Shown here: positions 43,820 through 54,976 of the stretch, in pieces
Numbering within the stretch: position 1 is the stretch's first letter
Layout: each line of letters starts with the position of its first letter
Source: Rhizobium sp. Q54
GTDB taxonomy: Bacteria; Pseudomonadota; Alphaproteobacteria; Rhizobiales; Xanthobacteraceae
Length of the DNA stretch: 64,000 nt
Direction: 5' to 3'
NCBI GenBank assembly: GCA_945861265.1
Contig: CAMAUC010000006.1
Location: 26,719 to 90,718 of the forward strand
Notes under the pieces: generated by a model
Databases searched by the model: none
The model's input: the letters and a program-made list of their open reading frames with translations, nothing else
What the model was told of the DNA's origin: nothing
Made by a program: the position numbers and the translations under genes

Positions 43820-44716
43820 ATGCAACAAAGCCCGGCCATATTCGACCGACGTCTGCTGCGCGCGCGCCAGCGCCGCGCGCGGACGCTTGGGTCGGCGACA
43901 TTTCTGCTCGATCGCGTCGCCGAGGAGATGGGCGAGCGGCTGTCGGTTGTGGTGCGGGATTTCGACCGCGCCGTCGACCTCGGCACGCCAACCGATGCGC
44001 TGCGCCGCGTCTTGGCCGATGGCGGCAAGATCGCAACGCTGGTCGCAGCATCGCCGTCGATCATGGCCGACACGTCATCGCTTGCGGTGGCCGTCGACGA
44101 GGAAGCGCTGCCTTTCGCCGACGCCTCGCTCGATCTGGTGGTGTCGGCGCTGGCCCTGCAATTCGTCAACGATCTGCCGGGCGCGCTCATTCAAATCCGC
44201 CGCGCATTGAAGCCCGACGGCCTGCTGCTGGCCGCGATGATCGGCGGCGACAGTTTGAGCGAATTGCGCGAGGCCTTCGCCGCGGCGGAAAGCGAGATCG
44301 AAGGCGGCCTCTCGCCGCGCGTCGCGCCTTTTGCCGATATCCGCGATCTCGGCGCGCTGTTGCAACGCGCCGGCTTCGCCCTGCCTGTCATCGACAGCGA
44401 CCGATTGACGGTGCGCTATGACAATCCGCTGGCGCTGATGCGCGACCTGCGCGCGATGGGCGCGACCAATATCCTGACCGAGCGCCGGCGCACGCCGCTC
44501 CGGCGCGCCACCTTGCAGCGGATGATGGAGATATACGCGCGGCGATTCGCCGATGCCGACGGCCGGCTGCGCGCGACCTTCGAGATCGTCTGGCTGACCG
44601 GCTGGGCGCCGCACGAGAGCCAGCAGAAGCCGCTCAAGCCCGGCTCGGCCGCGCGGCGGCTCGCCGATGCGCTGGGTGCGAAAGAGATATCGACCGGAGA
44701 GAAAGCCGGCGACTAG
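43820..44716 (+). CDS. SAM-dependent methyltransferase, BioC/NDUFAF5-like
   Basis: A 298-residue methyltransferase: MQQSPAIFDRRLLRARQRR at the start, then FLLDRVAEEMGERLSVVVRD, VSALALQFVNDLPGALIQI and RAMGATNILTERRRTP, the layout of NDUFAF5-type (complex I arginine-hydroxylase/assembly) homologues found in Rhizobiales. AAGGA 6 nt before ATG 43820 favours that start; the upstream in-frame ATG 43802 would overlap the comF start codon. Divergent from comF, ending before the Mpo1-like gene. Exact role unknown. Confidence 0.85.
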   Translation: MQQSPAIFDRRLLRARQRRARTLGSATFLLDRVAEEMGERLSVVVRDFDRAVDLGTPTDALRRVLADGGKIATLVAASPSIMADTSSLAVAVDEEALPFADASLDLVVSALALQFVNDLPGALIQIRRALKPDGLLLAAMIGGDSLSELREAFAAAESEIEGGLSPRVAPFADIRDLGALLQRAGFALPVIDSDRLTVRYDNPLALMRDLRAMGATNILTERRRTPLRRATLQRMMEIYARRFADADGRLRATFEIVWLTGWAPHESQQKPLKPGSAARRLADALGAKEISTGEKAGD

Positions 44717-44719
44717 AGC

Positions 44720-45226
44720 TTACGCGGCGCCGCGTGGCGCGCCGTCGATCACGGCTTTCAATTCACGCTTCAGCCCGAGCGCCATCAGGATTTCAGCCAT
44801 GATGAACATCGGTCCGATGAAAGCCTGAAAAAGGTTGTCGGCCAGTGCCGGGCGGCGGCCTTCCCAGACATGGCCGAGCAACTGGAACGCCCAGCCGCCG
44901 ACGAAGAATACCGCGAACGCCGTCCACGCCGTGCCGCTGCCGTGGTTGCGGGCGATCCAGTCGGCGATCAGCACGAAGGGCAGCACCATCACGATCATGG
45001 CAATGCCGATCGTGCGGTCCAGCGCGACCCAGCCGAGGACGGCGAGAATGCCGACCAGCACGGCCAGCGAAATGCCGGAGTCGCTGACCAGGGCCAGCGG
45101 CACCAGAATTGAAAACACGATGGCTGGAATGCCGATGAAATGGGTGGCGCGGTTGCGGCCGTCGCGATGATAGCTTGAATAGATTGCTAGCTGGCGCGTG
45201 AAAAAACTGTCCGAGGCAGCAGCCAT
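44720..45226 (-). CDS. Mpo1/YGL010w-like membrane protein (DUF962)
   Basis: A 168-residue membrane protein with four TM helices. Diagnostic residues are YSSYHRDGRNRATHFIGIP near residue 17, and LLGHVWEGRRPALADNLFQ with PMFIMAE near the C terminus, which hold the conserved His and Asp/Glu iron ligands of the Mpo1 dioxygenase family. The yeast homologue is a 2-hydroxy-fatty-acid alpha-oxidase. A role in hydroxy-fatty-acid shortening is inference for bacteria. It is convergent with the methyltransferase gene 3 nt away. Confidence 0.9.
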   Translation of the reverse strand: MAAASDSFFTRQLAIYSSYHRDGRNRATHFIGIPAIVFSILVPLALVSDSGISLAVLVGILAVLGWVALDRTIGIAMIVMVLPFVLIADWIARNHGSGTAWTAFAVFFVGGWAFQLLGHVWEGRRPALADNLFQAFIGPMFIMAEILMALGLKRELKAVIDGAPRGAA

Positions 45227-45295
45227 CGCATCCTCCCCGATTGCGGGCCTCTGGCGGACCGTTGCGGGAAGCCTACGCCCGATCAGGACGGGCTG

Positions 45296-45475
45296 CTAGT
45301 TGAAAGCGGTTTTTATCGCCGTCCACATGGTCGCAACATTGCCACCGAGCGCGGAGATAACGCCGACCAAAACGACGGCGATGCCAGCGGCAATAATCGC
45401 ATATTCGATCGACGTCGCGGCCTTTGCACTACGCAGGAATCGGTGAATTAGCCGGGTGCTGTGTGTGCGCTTCAT
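45296..45475 (-). CDS. Flp/Fap-type pilin
   Basis: A 59-residue type IVb pilin: short leader ending in AKAATSIEYAIIAAGIAVV, where the processing glycine/alanine-rich junction is followed by Glu in TSIEYA, and a hydrophobic helix, then GNVATMWTAIKTAFN at the C terminus. ATG 45475 follows GAGAGG by 7 nt; the in-frame TTG 6 nt upstream is less likely. No tad/cpa assembly genes accompany it, so it is a solitary pilin whose secretion machinery must be elsewhere. Confidence 0.88.
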   Translation of the reverse strand: MKRTHSTRLIHRFLRSAKAATSIEYAIIAAGIAVVLVGVISALGGNVATMWTAIKTAFN

Positions 45476-45501
45476 AAGCAAGCCTCTCTTGCCGAATCAG
45501 T

Positions 45502-45906
45502 CTACAACAGCGCCATCAGATGCGAAACAAGCGGCACATCCGCCGGGGGCATATCATAATCGCGCAGCCGGTTCGGTTTCACCCAGACGAGTTGCTGTCC
45601 TTCCAGCGCGGTGATGGAACCGTCCCAGCGCCGGCAAACAAACAACGGCATCAGCAGGTGAAAATCCGGATAGCCATGGCTGGCGAATGTCAGCGGCGCC
45701 AGGCAGGCTTCCTTGACGTCGATGGCGAGTTCTTCCTTCAACTCGCGGATCAGGCTGCGTTCCGGCGTTTCGCCGGGTTCGACCTTGCCGCCGGGAAATT
45801 CCCAGAGCCCGGCCATCGATTTTCCTTGCGGCCGCTGCGCCAGCAGCACGCGGCCATCGGCATCGACCAGGGCGCAGGCGGCGACAAGGACGATATTGAC
45901 GCTCAC
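45502..45906 (-). CDS. mutT: 8-oxo-dGTP diphosphatase (MutT, Nudix)
   Basis: A 134-residue Nudix hydrolase that clears 8-oxo-dGTP from the nucleotide pool. The Nudix box starts at residue 40 (GKVEPGE) and ends with REL and KEEL around 54-62, preceded by [17 protein letters not shown], which is typical of MutT. Its start overlaps the argJ stop by 4 nt, so it is the second gene of argJ-mutT, a common Rhizobiales pairing. Confidence 0.93.
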   Translation of the reverse strand: MSVNIVLVAACALVDADGRVLLAQRPQGKSMAGLWEFPGGKVEPGETPERSLIRELKEELAIDVKEACLAPLTFASHGYPDFHLLMPLFVCRRWDGSITALEGQQLVWVKPNRLRDYDMPPADVPLVSHLMALL

Positions 45907-47138
45907 GATCGATAGTCGCCGTTGATCGCGATGTATTCCTTGGTCAGGTCGCAGGTCAGCACGCGGTCGCGGCTTTTGCCCATGCCAAGCGCGACTTTCA
46001 AGAATATCTCCGGCTTCTTCATCTCGAGGCTGACCTTGGCCTCGTCATAGGACGGATCGCGCATGCCCTTGTGCGCGACGCGGATGCCGGCAAACCAGAT
46101 CGAGAGTTTGTCGCGATCGGCAGGCTCGCCGGCCTTGCCGACGGCCATGACGACACGGCCCCAGTTGGCGTCCTCGCCGGCGATCGCGGTTTTCACCAGC
46201 GGCGAATTGGCGATCGACATGGCGATGCGCCGCGCCGAGGCCTTCGACACCGCGCCTTCGACCACGATCTCGACCAGCTTGCGGGCGCCTTCGCCGTCGC
46301 GCGCCACTTGCTCGGACAGATCGGCCAGCACCGCCTGCAATGCCTTCTTGTAGGCCTTGAGACGCGGGTCGGAGGCGCGCGCGATCTTCGGGCAGTCTTT
46401 TGCTTTGCCGGTGGCGAACATCATCAGCGTATCGGAGGTCGAGGTGTCGCCGTCGATGGTCACCGCGTTGAACGTATCAGTGACGCCGTCCTTGAGCAGC
46501 GCCTGCAAGGCCGGCGCGCTGATCGCGGCGTCGGTGAAGATGAACGACAGCATCGTCGCCATGTCCGGCGCGATCATGCCGGCGCCCTTGGCGATGCCGT
46601 TGATGGTGACCTTGCTTTTGCCGATTTTCGCCGTAGCCGTGGCGACCTTGGGAAACGTATCGGTGGTCATGATCGCCTTGGCGGCGGCGGCGAAATCACC
46701 GCGCCGCGCCCGCTCGTTCAGGCTCTGCATAACGGGCGCGAATTTCGAGGCGTCGAGCGGTTCGCCGATGACGCCGGTCGAGGCGAGGAAGATCTCATTG
46801 GTTTTGCAGCCGGCGACTTTCGACGTGATATCGGCGGTCAGTTTGGTTGACGCCCGGCCGTTCTTGCCGGTGAAGGCATTGGCGTTACCGGAATTGACTA
46901 CCAGCGCGCGGGCTTTACCCGATTTCATATTGGCGCGGCACCATTCGACCGGCGCCGATGGGCACTTCGATTTGGTGAACACCCCGGCGACGGTGGTGCC
47001 GGGTTCGAACAGCACCAGCAGCACGTCGGTGCGATTCTTGTAGCGGATGCCGGCTTCGGCGGTCGCCAGCCGCACGCCGGCGATATCCGGCATGTCGGGC
47101 ACGTTGGTCGGGGCGAGGGGGGAGACGGTTGAGGACAT
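45903..47138 (-). CDS. argJ: bifunctional ornithine acetyltransferase / N-acetylglutamate synthase
   Basis: A 411-residue ArgJ, which transfers acetyl from N-acetylornithine to glutamate in arginine synthesis and self-cleaves before a Thr. The cleavage motif [14 protein letters not shown] places the nucleophile at Thr195. Other blocks are [25 protein letters not shown] and [12 protein letters not shown] 47138 lies 8 nt downstream of GGAGAG; the earlier start in the same frame is noise. In operon with mutT. The region upstream holds a mosaic of hairpins. Confidence 0.95.
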   Translation of the reverse strand: MSSTVSPLAPTNVPDMPDIAGVRLATAEAGIRYKNRTDVLLVLFEPGTTVAGVFTKSKCPSAPVEWCRANMKSGKARALVVNSGNANAFTGKNGRASTKLTADITSKVAGCKTNEIFLASTGVIGEPLDASKFAPVMQSLNERARRGDFAAAAKAIMTTDTFPKVATATAKIGKSKVTINGIAKGAGMIAPDMATMLSFIFTDAAISAPALQALLKDGVTDTFNAVTIDGDTSTSDTLMMFATGKAKDCPKIARASDPRLKAYKKALQAVLADLSEQVARDGEGARKLVEIVVEGAVSKASARRIAMSIANSPLVKTAIAGEDANWGRVVMAVGKAGEPADRDKLSIWFAGIRVAHKGMRDPSYDEAKVSLEMKKPEIFLKVALGMGKSRDRVLTCDLTKEYIAINGDYRS

Positions 47139-47152
47139 CACATTCTCTCCAG

Positions 47153-47340
47153 TGTCATGCCCGGCCATAGCCCGGAGGAAGACGGGCGTAAACGCCCTCA
47201 TGTGCCGGGCATCCACGTCTTAGGAACCATCGGCATAAAAGACGTGGATGGCATACGCAACTCGGGTTTACCCGAGTTGCGCAAATTTAGTTGCCCGAAG
47301 TCGGATATATCCGACTTCGGGGACAAGCCCGGCCATGACG
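47153..47340. repeat. mosaic intergenic element with three perfect hairpins
   Basis: The ends carry GTCATGCCCGGCC and CAAGCCCGGCCATGAC. Inside are CATCCACGTCTT / AAGACGTGGATG (47210-47250, 12 bp), CGCAACTCGGG-TTTA-CCCGAGTTGCG (47256-47281, 11 bp) and CCCGAAGTCGGAT / ATCCGACTTCGGG (47294-47321, 13 bp each side of AT). The outer and first units resemble a repeat I recall from Bradyrhizobium-type genomes; the last two look inserted into it. It lies between argJ and ppiC, which are both transcribed on the minus strand. Confidence 0.75.
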
Positions 47341-47365
47341 AATTAGAGACTGTGCCCAAAAACAT

Positions 47366-47391
47366 AATGCCCGGCACAAGTACCGGGCATT
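47366..47391 (-). terminator. rho-independent terminator of ppiC
   Basis: Nine-bp arms AATGCCCGG and CCGGGCATT with an 8-nt loop lie 30 nt downstream of the ppiC stop codon. On the minus strand the stem is followed by ATGTTTTTGGG, a clear T-tract. Confidence 0.75.
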
Positions 47392-47421
47392 TTGCAGAAC
47401 GTGAACCGAACCGGGAGAGGC

Positions 47422-48318
47422 TTACTTCTTCTCCGGCGCCGCCGGCGCCGCCGGCGCGTCGGCCTTCGGCGCTTCGACCGTGTAGTTCTTCACGATCTTG
47501 GCGTCGGCGCGCAGCTTGGTTACCAGCTCGGCCTGCGCCTTGCGCGCCACGAACTGCTCGATCTGCGGCTTGACCTCGTCGAAGGTCGGCTTCGGCTTGT
47601 TGCGCTTGTCCTCGGTCTTGATGACGTGCCAGCCGAACTGGGTCTTCACCGGGCCCGAAATTTTGCCCTTGGCGAGGCCGAAGGCGACAGTGGCGAATTC
47701 CGGCACCATCTGTTCTTTGGTGAAATAGCCGAGATCTCCGCCATTGGCCTTGCCGGACGGATCTTCGGTCAGCTCGTTGGCGACCTTCTGAAAGTCCTCG
47801 CCTTTGTTGAGACGGGCGATCACGGCCTTGGCCTTGCCTTCGGCTTCCTTGCCGGCCTTTTCATCGCCCTCGGCGGCACGGAAAAGAATGTGCCGGGCAT
47901 GGACTTCTTCCTCGTTGGGAAGCTTGGTGACCGCGTCGTCATAGACCGCGCGCATGGCGGCATCGGTCGAGGCAGCGGTGGCGACGGAGGCCAAAAGGCC
48001 TTCCATCAGCATCTTCTTGCGGGCGAAGTCGAGCCGGCGCTTGAAGGTGGCGTCGTCGCCGATTTTCTTATCCTCGGCGGCCTTGGTGATCAGGATCATG
48101 TCGGCCATGAACTGGACCAGGTAGTCCTTCTTGGCGTCCGTCGACATTGGCGGTAGCTGGCCGGCTTCCTCTTCAGCAGCAACGAGGTCGTTCTGGCGAA
48201 TCTCGGTGCCATTGACCGTCGCTACCACCGGATTGTCCTGAGCGCGGACGGCGGGGACCGAAACGGTCAGCAGGGCGAGTACGGCCAAAAGGCCGGAAAA
48301 CAGGCGGGGCATCGACAT
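47422..48318 (-). CDS. periplasmic peptidyl-prolyl isomerase, parvulin type (PpiC/PrsA-like)
   Basis: A 298-residue secreted parvulin. Signal peptide residues 1-26 end VRA before QDNPVVATVNG; a SurA_N-like helical region (about 30-130) precedes the PPIase domain (about 137-235) with HARHILFRA, GEDFQKVANELTEDPS, GGDLGYFTKEQMVPEF and QFGWHVIKTED. A Lys-rich stretch and an Ala/Pro-rich tail end the protein. It helps fold outer-membrane or periplasmic proteins. Divergent from secA across 349 nt; terminated by the hairpin at 47366-47391. Confidence 0.92.
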   Translation of the reverse strand: MSMPRLFSGLLAVLALLTVSVPAVRAQDNPVVATVNGTEIRQNDLVAAEEEAGQLPPMSTDAKKDYLVQFMADMILITKAAEDKKIGDDATFKRRLDFARKKMLMEGLLASVATAASTDAAMRAVYDDAVTKLPNEEEVHARHILFRAAEGDEKAGKEAEGKAKAVIARLNKGEDFQKVANELTEDPSGKANGGDLGYFTKEQMVPEFATVAFGLAKGKISGPVKTQFGWHVIKTEDKRNKPKPTFDEVKPQIEQFVARKAQAELVTKLRADAKIVKNYTVEAPKADAPAAPAAPEKK

Positions 48319-48667
48319 CGTGCTGTCCTTGGAAAGGGTATGGTCCGCGCCTTACGCGGACGCCGCCCTTGTCACCCAACAATCGCGGCTTTGCAATGGC
48401 GGACTGAATGCAGGAACCTAACGTCCGCGTGACCGTTAGGTCCGGGGTCGGCACGGGGTGGCATTTGGGCGCGGCCGGCGGTTAAGGCCGTTACCGGCCG
48501 CCAATTGACAACAAACCGACCCCCTCCTATCTCTCGGATAACCATGGTTGGCGGCGCGGTTCGCGTCAAATTTGCCCCGAAAAGAGCCTATTTCCGGAGC
48601 GCCGGAAGCCAAATCCGGCCTTGGCGGCGTGATACAAGCGCTCGACCTTTAATCAGGAGCTTTACCG
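48319..48667. other. 349-nt divergent intergenic region ppiC | secA
   Basis: No convincing coding frame. The inverted repeat ACCTAACG (48416-48423) / CGTTAGGT (48434-48441) lies near the middle with a 10-nt loop. CAGGAG 7 nt before ATG 48668 is the secA ribosome-binding site. Promoters of both genes are presumably here, but none can be assigned with confidence. Confidence 0.5.
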
Positions 48668-51472
<2,805 letters not shown>

Positions 51473-51499
51473 AACGGCGCCGCCGCGCGAAAGAATCCG

Positions 51500-51904
51500 A
51501 TGTCGCCCGTATCGTTATTGCTCAATCTGCTCTGGATCGTCTGCGGCGGTTTCTGGATGGCCGTCGGCTGGGCGGTCGCGGCCGTCATCATGGCGATCAC
51601 CATCATCGGATTGCCGTGGGCGCGGGCGGCCTTCACCATCGCGGCGTATACGCTTTTTCCGTTTGGGCAGAAGGCGGTGTCACGCGACGCCTATTTCGGC
51701 CGTGAAGACGTTGGAACCGGGCCGTTCGGCCTTCTCGGCAACATCATCTGGTTTGTGCTGGCCGGCTGGTGGCTGGCGCTCGGCCATCTCATCACGGCCA
51801 TTCTGCTCGCGGTGACGATCATTGGCATTCCCTTCGCCTGGGCGCATGTGAAGCTGGCCGGGATCGCGCTATGGCCGATCGGCAAGATCATCGTGCCGGC
51901 CTGA
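51500..51904 (+). CDS. YccF domain inner membrane protein
   Basis: A 134-residue protein with two YccF repeats, each a hydrophobic helix pair followed by IIGLPWARAAFTIAAYTLFPFGQ or IIGIPFAWAHVKLAGIALWPIGK, the diagnostic sequence. About four TM segments. YccF proteins are small inner-membrane proteins of unknown function. It starts 27 nt after secA and is followed 12 nt later by a coiled-coil protein, probably in one transcript. Confidence 0.92.
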   Translation: MSPVSLLLNLLWIVCGGFWMAVGWAVAAVIMAITIIGLPWARAAFTIAAYTLFPFGQKAVSRDAYFGREDVGTGPFGLLGNIIWFVLAGWWLALGHLITAILLAVTIIGIPFAWAHVKLAGIALWPIGKIIVPA

Positions 51905-51916
51905 ATCCTGAAGATT

Positions 51917-52180
51917 ATGACCAAGAAATCAGAAGACCTTGAAGCGCGGATATCCGACCTGACGGAAGAACGCACGGAACTCGAAGCAAAGATCGACGAA
52001 TTGATCGCCGATATGGCCGACGCCGCGCCGGAGCAGCGCAAGACCGGCGACTGGGCGGCCGACGGCAGACTGACACGCCAATATCTGAAACTCACCAATC
52101 GCCTCGGCGACGTCGAGCGCGACATCATCGACCTGTCGCGCCAGCTTGCCGCGGGTGACGGGCCGGCGCTGCCGAATTGA
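51917..52180 (+). CDS. small coiled-coil protein
   Basis: An 87-residue hydrophilic protein. Residues 5-36 form a predicted coiled coil (ARISDLTEERTELEAKIDEL), followed by a short linker with TGDWAADGRLTRQYLKLTNR and a second helix ending DIIDLSRQLAAGDGPALPN. No TM helix or signal. ATG 51917 follows GAAGATT. The composition is normal for the genome. Function unknown; it follows yccF in the same direction. Confidence 0.7.
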   Translation: MTKKSEDLEARISDLTEERTELEAKIDELIADMADAAPEQRKTGDWAADGRLTRQYLKLTNRLGDVERDIIDLSRQLAAGDGPALPN

Positions 52181-52235
52181 CGGTGCCGGTCATTTTTCCG
52201 CCAGCGACCGTCGCGGCACGCTATAGTCCCCGCCG

Positions 52236-53327
52236 ATGACAGACGCCGCGCCCATTGATGCCCTGCAGCGCAAAACGGACGAACTGGCCAGTAGCGAGGA
52301 GCGTTATCGCTACGCGCTGATGGCCGGACGCCTGGTGCATTGGGAAACCGATCTGACCACCGGCACCCGCATCTGGCGGGAAGACAGCATGGCGCTGTTC
52401 GGTCTCAAGCTTGAAAACGGCATCGGCCGCCTCGGCGGCGACGACGACGAATTCCGGAAGGCGGTGCATCCCGAAGACCGGCACCTCGTCGCCAAAGTCT
52501 ATGAATTGGCGCAAACGCAAGACTGGTTTCCGGTCGAGTACCGCATTGTGCGGCCGGACGGCTCGATCCGCTGGTTATCCGGCGGCGGCCAGGTCGCATC
52601 CCGCGCGCCGGACGGTAAGCCGCAGCGGCTGGTGCATGTCGTTAGCGATATCACCGAGCGCAAGAACTCCGAGGAACACGTTCAGTCGCTACTGCGCGAA
52701 CTGACCCATCGCGGCAAGAATCTGCTCGCGGTCATCCAGGCCATCGCCTCGCAAACCGGGCGCCGTTCCGACACGATCGAGGAATTCCAGGAAAGTTTTT
52801 CCAGGCGCCTGCAGGGACTGGCGGCGTCGCACGATCTGCTGGTGACGCAGAACTGGAAGGGCGCCTCGCTCGGTGACCTTCTGCGCGATCAACTCGGCGT
52901 TTTCGCCAGCACCGACAGTTCGGCCATCGCACTCTCCGGACCGGAGGTGTTCCTCAATCCGCAAACCACGGAATCCATCGGCCTTGCCTTGCACGAACTG
53001 GCGACTAACGCTGTCAAGCACGGCGCGCTATTGACGCCGGATGGCAAGGTTTCGGTTTCCTGGTCGATCGAGCCCGCGGCCGGCACCGCGCCGGAGCGGC
53101 TGAATCTCGCCTGGCTGGAGCGCGGCGGCCCCGCAGTATCGCAGCCAACGCGCAATGGGTTCGGCCATGTCGTGTTCGAACGTATCGTCGCGCGGTCCCT
53201 GAACGCCGAACTCAAAATGGCGCTCGACCCCGAAGGGCTGAGTTGGCAGCTGTCGGTCCCGACCGTTAATCAGATGAATCGCCGGACCATCTTCAAGGAT
53301 CGCGCGTCGTGGGAAGAAGCGGAGTAA
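52236..53327 (+). CDS. PAS-containing HWE-type sensor histidine kinase
   Basis: A 363-residue soluble kinase. A PAS/PAC sensor occupies about residues 15-140 (VHWETDLTTGTRIWREDSM, with VEYRIVRPDGSIRWLSGGGQ and SDITERK); the HWE/HisKA_2 dimerisation domain has His158 in LRELTHRGKNLLAVIQAI; the ATP domain has Asn in LALHELATNAVKHGAL and GFGHVVFERIV. There is no TM helix or partner response regulator adjacent. In alphaproteobacteria such kinases often phosphorylate PhyR-type general-stress regulators or single-domain regulators. Start ATG 52236. Confidence 0.92.
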   Translation: MTDAAPIDALQRKTDELASSEERYRYALMAGRLVHWETDLTTGTRIWREDSMALFGLKLENGIGRLGGDDDEFRKAVHPEDRHLVAKVYELAQTQDWFPVEYRIVRPDGSIRWLSGGGQVASRAPDGKPQRLVHVVSDITERKNSEEHVQSLLRELTHRGKNLLAVIQAIASQTGRRSDTIEEFQESFSRRLQGLAASHDLLVTQNWKGASLGDLLRDQLGVFASTDSSAIALSGPEVFLNPQTTESIGLALHELATNAVKHGALLTPDGKVSVSWSIEPAAGTAPERLNLAWLERGGPAVSQPTRNGFGHVVFERIVARSLNAELKMALDPEGLSWQLSVPTVNQMNRRTIFKDRASWEEAE

Positions 53328-53334
53328 GCGCGCC

Positions 53335-54645
53335 TCAGGCCGTGACGTTCGCCGCTTCGCTCAGCGCTTCCTTGAGCGCCGCCGAGGCGCGATAGACCGG
53401 CACATAACCGCGTAACAGGATTTGCGCCGAACGTTTGTAGGCGGCGCGGGTAATCAAGGTTCCGGTATTGGTCTGCCGGCCTTCGATGGTCGCCGACAGG
53501 ATGCCGGCCGGATTTTCGATATCGACCTGCGCCTCGCTCCCCGACGCGCTGAGGGCCGGCAGTCCTTGCGCCAGTTCGTAAGCGACAGTGCCCGGCATCA
53601 GACAGGCGGCGGCAAGGCAGCAGCCGCCGGTCACCGCCATGGTGTCGTGGCCGGTCTGCGGCGTGAAATAGCGCGTCGAGATATTGCCGCCGTTCACCGG
53701 CGGGCCGACGATGCAGACCTTCGGGATCGTCTCGCTGTTGGCGAGTTCGTCCGCCGTCATCGGCCGGCCCTTGGTGGTCAGGCCCATCTTGAGGCCGGCC
53801 TCGATCCAGAGCTTTTTCAGCGCCGAGAAAAATACCTCGTCGTTGCGCAGGTCCTTCGGCGATTCGGTGCCGGTCTTGCCGAACTCGGACGCGCGCGCGA
53901 TCACCATAGGCACCGCGACATCGACGCAGGAGACGGTGTAATCGCCGAAGCGGTCGCTGGTATTGCCGGTCGGCAGCGCCTTCCCCGTTTTCGCGCCGAC
54001 CGGATTGGCCATGAACAGATCGACGCCGGGGAATTCGCCGTCGACGCCGGGAATTTGCGCGAAGGCAAAGCCGTCGCCGTCGAGCGCGACGCGCCCGGTC
54101 ATGATCGCTTTGGTATTTGTGTTGAAGATTTCGACTTCGCCCTTGCCGTCCAATTCGCGTGGCAGGAAGTGCTGATCGATCGCCCAATAGGGCAGCGCCG
54201 CCGACATGTTGCCGCAGTTCACGCTCCAGTCGATCTGCGATTTGCCGCCGGCCAGTTGCGCCAACGTCGAGACGATGCGCGGTTCGCCGCGATCGTTCAT
54301 CGCCATCGCGGCGAAAAAAACCTTGTTGCTGGTGGCGGGTCCGCGGCCGAGACCAGTGATCTGCTTGGTGTCGCTGGTCGCGCCCTGCAACGGCAGGCCC
54401 ATCAAATGGCGCAGCAGTTCCTCGCGCAGTTCAAGCGCCTTTGGAGCGATGCGGTCCCAGATGATGAGGCCGGTCGAGGTGCCACCACGCACATGCAGCA
54501 CGGGGAATTCCCAGGTGCCGTTGATGTAGCGGGGCAAGGGGTGAAGGGCTGACGGGGCTGCGTAATTGATGACACTATCCTCGCGGATGGAGCGGATGCC
54601 GGTTCGTGCGATAATTAGTCGCGGACGCGCGGCCTGTCCAATCAA
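53335..54645 (-). CDS. PrpF/4-oxalomesaconate-tautomerase family isomerase
   Basis: A member of the PrpF (DUF453) family: VLHVRGGTSTGLIIWDRIAP near the N terminus, LGRGPATSNKVFFAA, then VNCGNMSAALPYWAIDQHF and GPPVNGGNISTRYFTPQTGH. Two diaminopimelate-epimerase-like halves give the fold. The family includes aconitate isomerase PrpF and 4-oxalomesaconate tautomerase GalD. Start is uncertain: an in-frame TTG at 54645 has no clear RBS and no ATG follows near the conserved region; GAGGA precedes an ATC at 54570. Length to 54645 is 436 residues, about 35 more than typical. Located downstream of an HWE kinase on the opposite strand. Confidence 0.85.
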   Translation of the reverse strand: MIGQAARPRLIIARTGIRSIREDSVINYAAPSALHPLPRYINGTWEFPVLHVRGGTSTGLIIWDRIAPKALELREELLRHLMGLPLQGATSDTKQITGLGRGPATSNKVFFAAMAMNDRGEPRIVSTLAQLAGGKSQIDWSVNCGNMSAALPYWAIDQHFLPRELDGKGEVEIFNTNTKAIMTGRVALDGDGFAFAQIPGVDGEFPGVDLFMANPVGAKTGKALPTGNTSDRFGDYTVSCVDVAVPMVIARASEFGKTGTESPKDLRNDEVFFSALKKLWIEAGLKMGLTTKGRPMTADELANSETIPKVCIVGPPVNGGNISTRYFTPQTGHDTMAVTGGCCLAAACLMPGTVAYELAQGLPALSASGSEAQVDIENPAGILSATIEGRQTNTGTLITRAAYKRSAQILLRGYVPVYRASAALKEALSEAANVTA

Positions 54646-54675
54646 GAAAGGCCGGGGGCCGCGGCCTGATCGGTA

Positions 54676-54930
54676 TCAGGGCTTGATTTTTTGCGACAGT
54701 TTCTTGCGGAAGGCACGCTCGCGCTTCAGGTGCCATTCCCGGCTCATGGCCTCGGGTTTGGTGGCAAAAGCTTCAGAATGCAGCAGCACCCATGAGCGGC
54801 CGCGCGTCGTGCGCGCGCCCTTGCCGGCATTGTGCTGGGAGAGGCGGCGCGACACGTCATTGGTCCACCCGACATAGGTCAGGGTGCGGCCTTTGTGGCG
54901 GCAGCCGAGCACATAAACGAAGCAGTTCAT
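54676..54930 (-). CDS. GIY-YIG nuclease-domain protein, YhbQ/UPF0213 family
   Basis: An 84-residue stand-alone GIY-YIG domain: FVYVLGCRHKGRTLTYVGWT (the GIY..YVG pair) followed by NDVSRRLSQHNAGKGARTTR with the catalytic Arg, GRSWVLLHSEAF and the family Glu in KPEAMSREWHLKR. Chromosomal proteins of this kind are small structure-specific nucleases or repair factors, not homing endonucleases. It is between the transpeptidase lipoprotein and PrpF genes, all on the minus strand. Function in vivo is unknown. Confidence 0.92.
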   Translation of the reverse strand: MNCFVYVLGCRHKGRTLTYVGWTNDVSRRLSQHNAGKGARTTRGRSWVLLHSEAFATKPEAMSREWHLKRERAFRKKLSQKIKP

Positions 54931-54976
54931 GCCGGCAGTTTAACCGCGAAAACTTAACCGCGAGCTTGGGAGAATC

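Noticed and set aside
54676..54930. GIY-YIG gene as a homing endonuclease or mobile intron.
   Set aside because: It is a stand-alone 84-residue YhbQ-type protein with no intron or intein around it.
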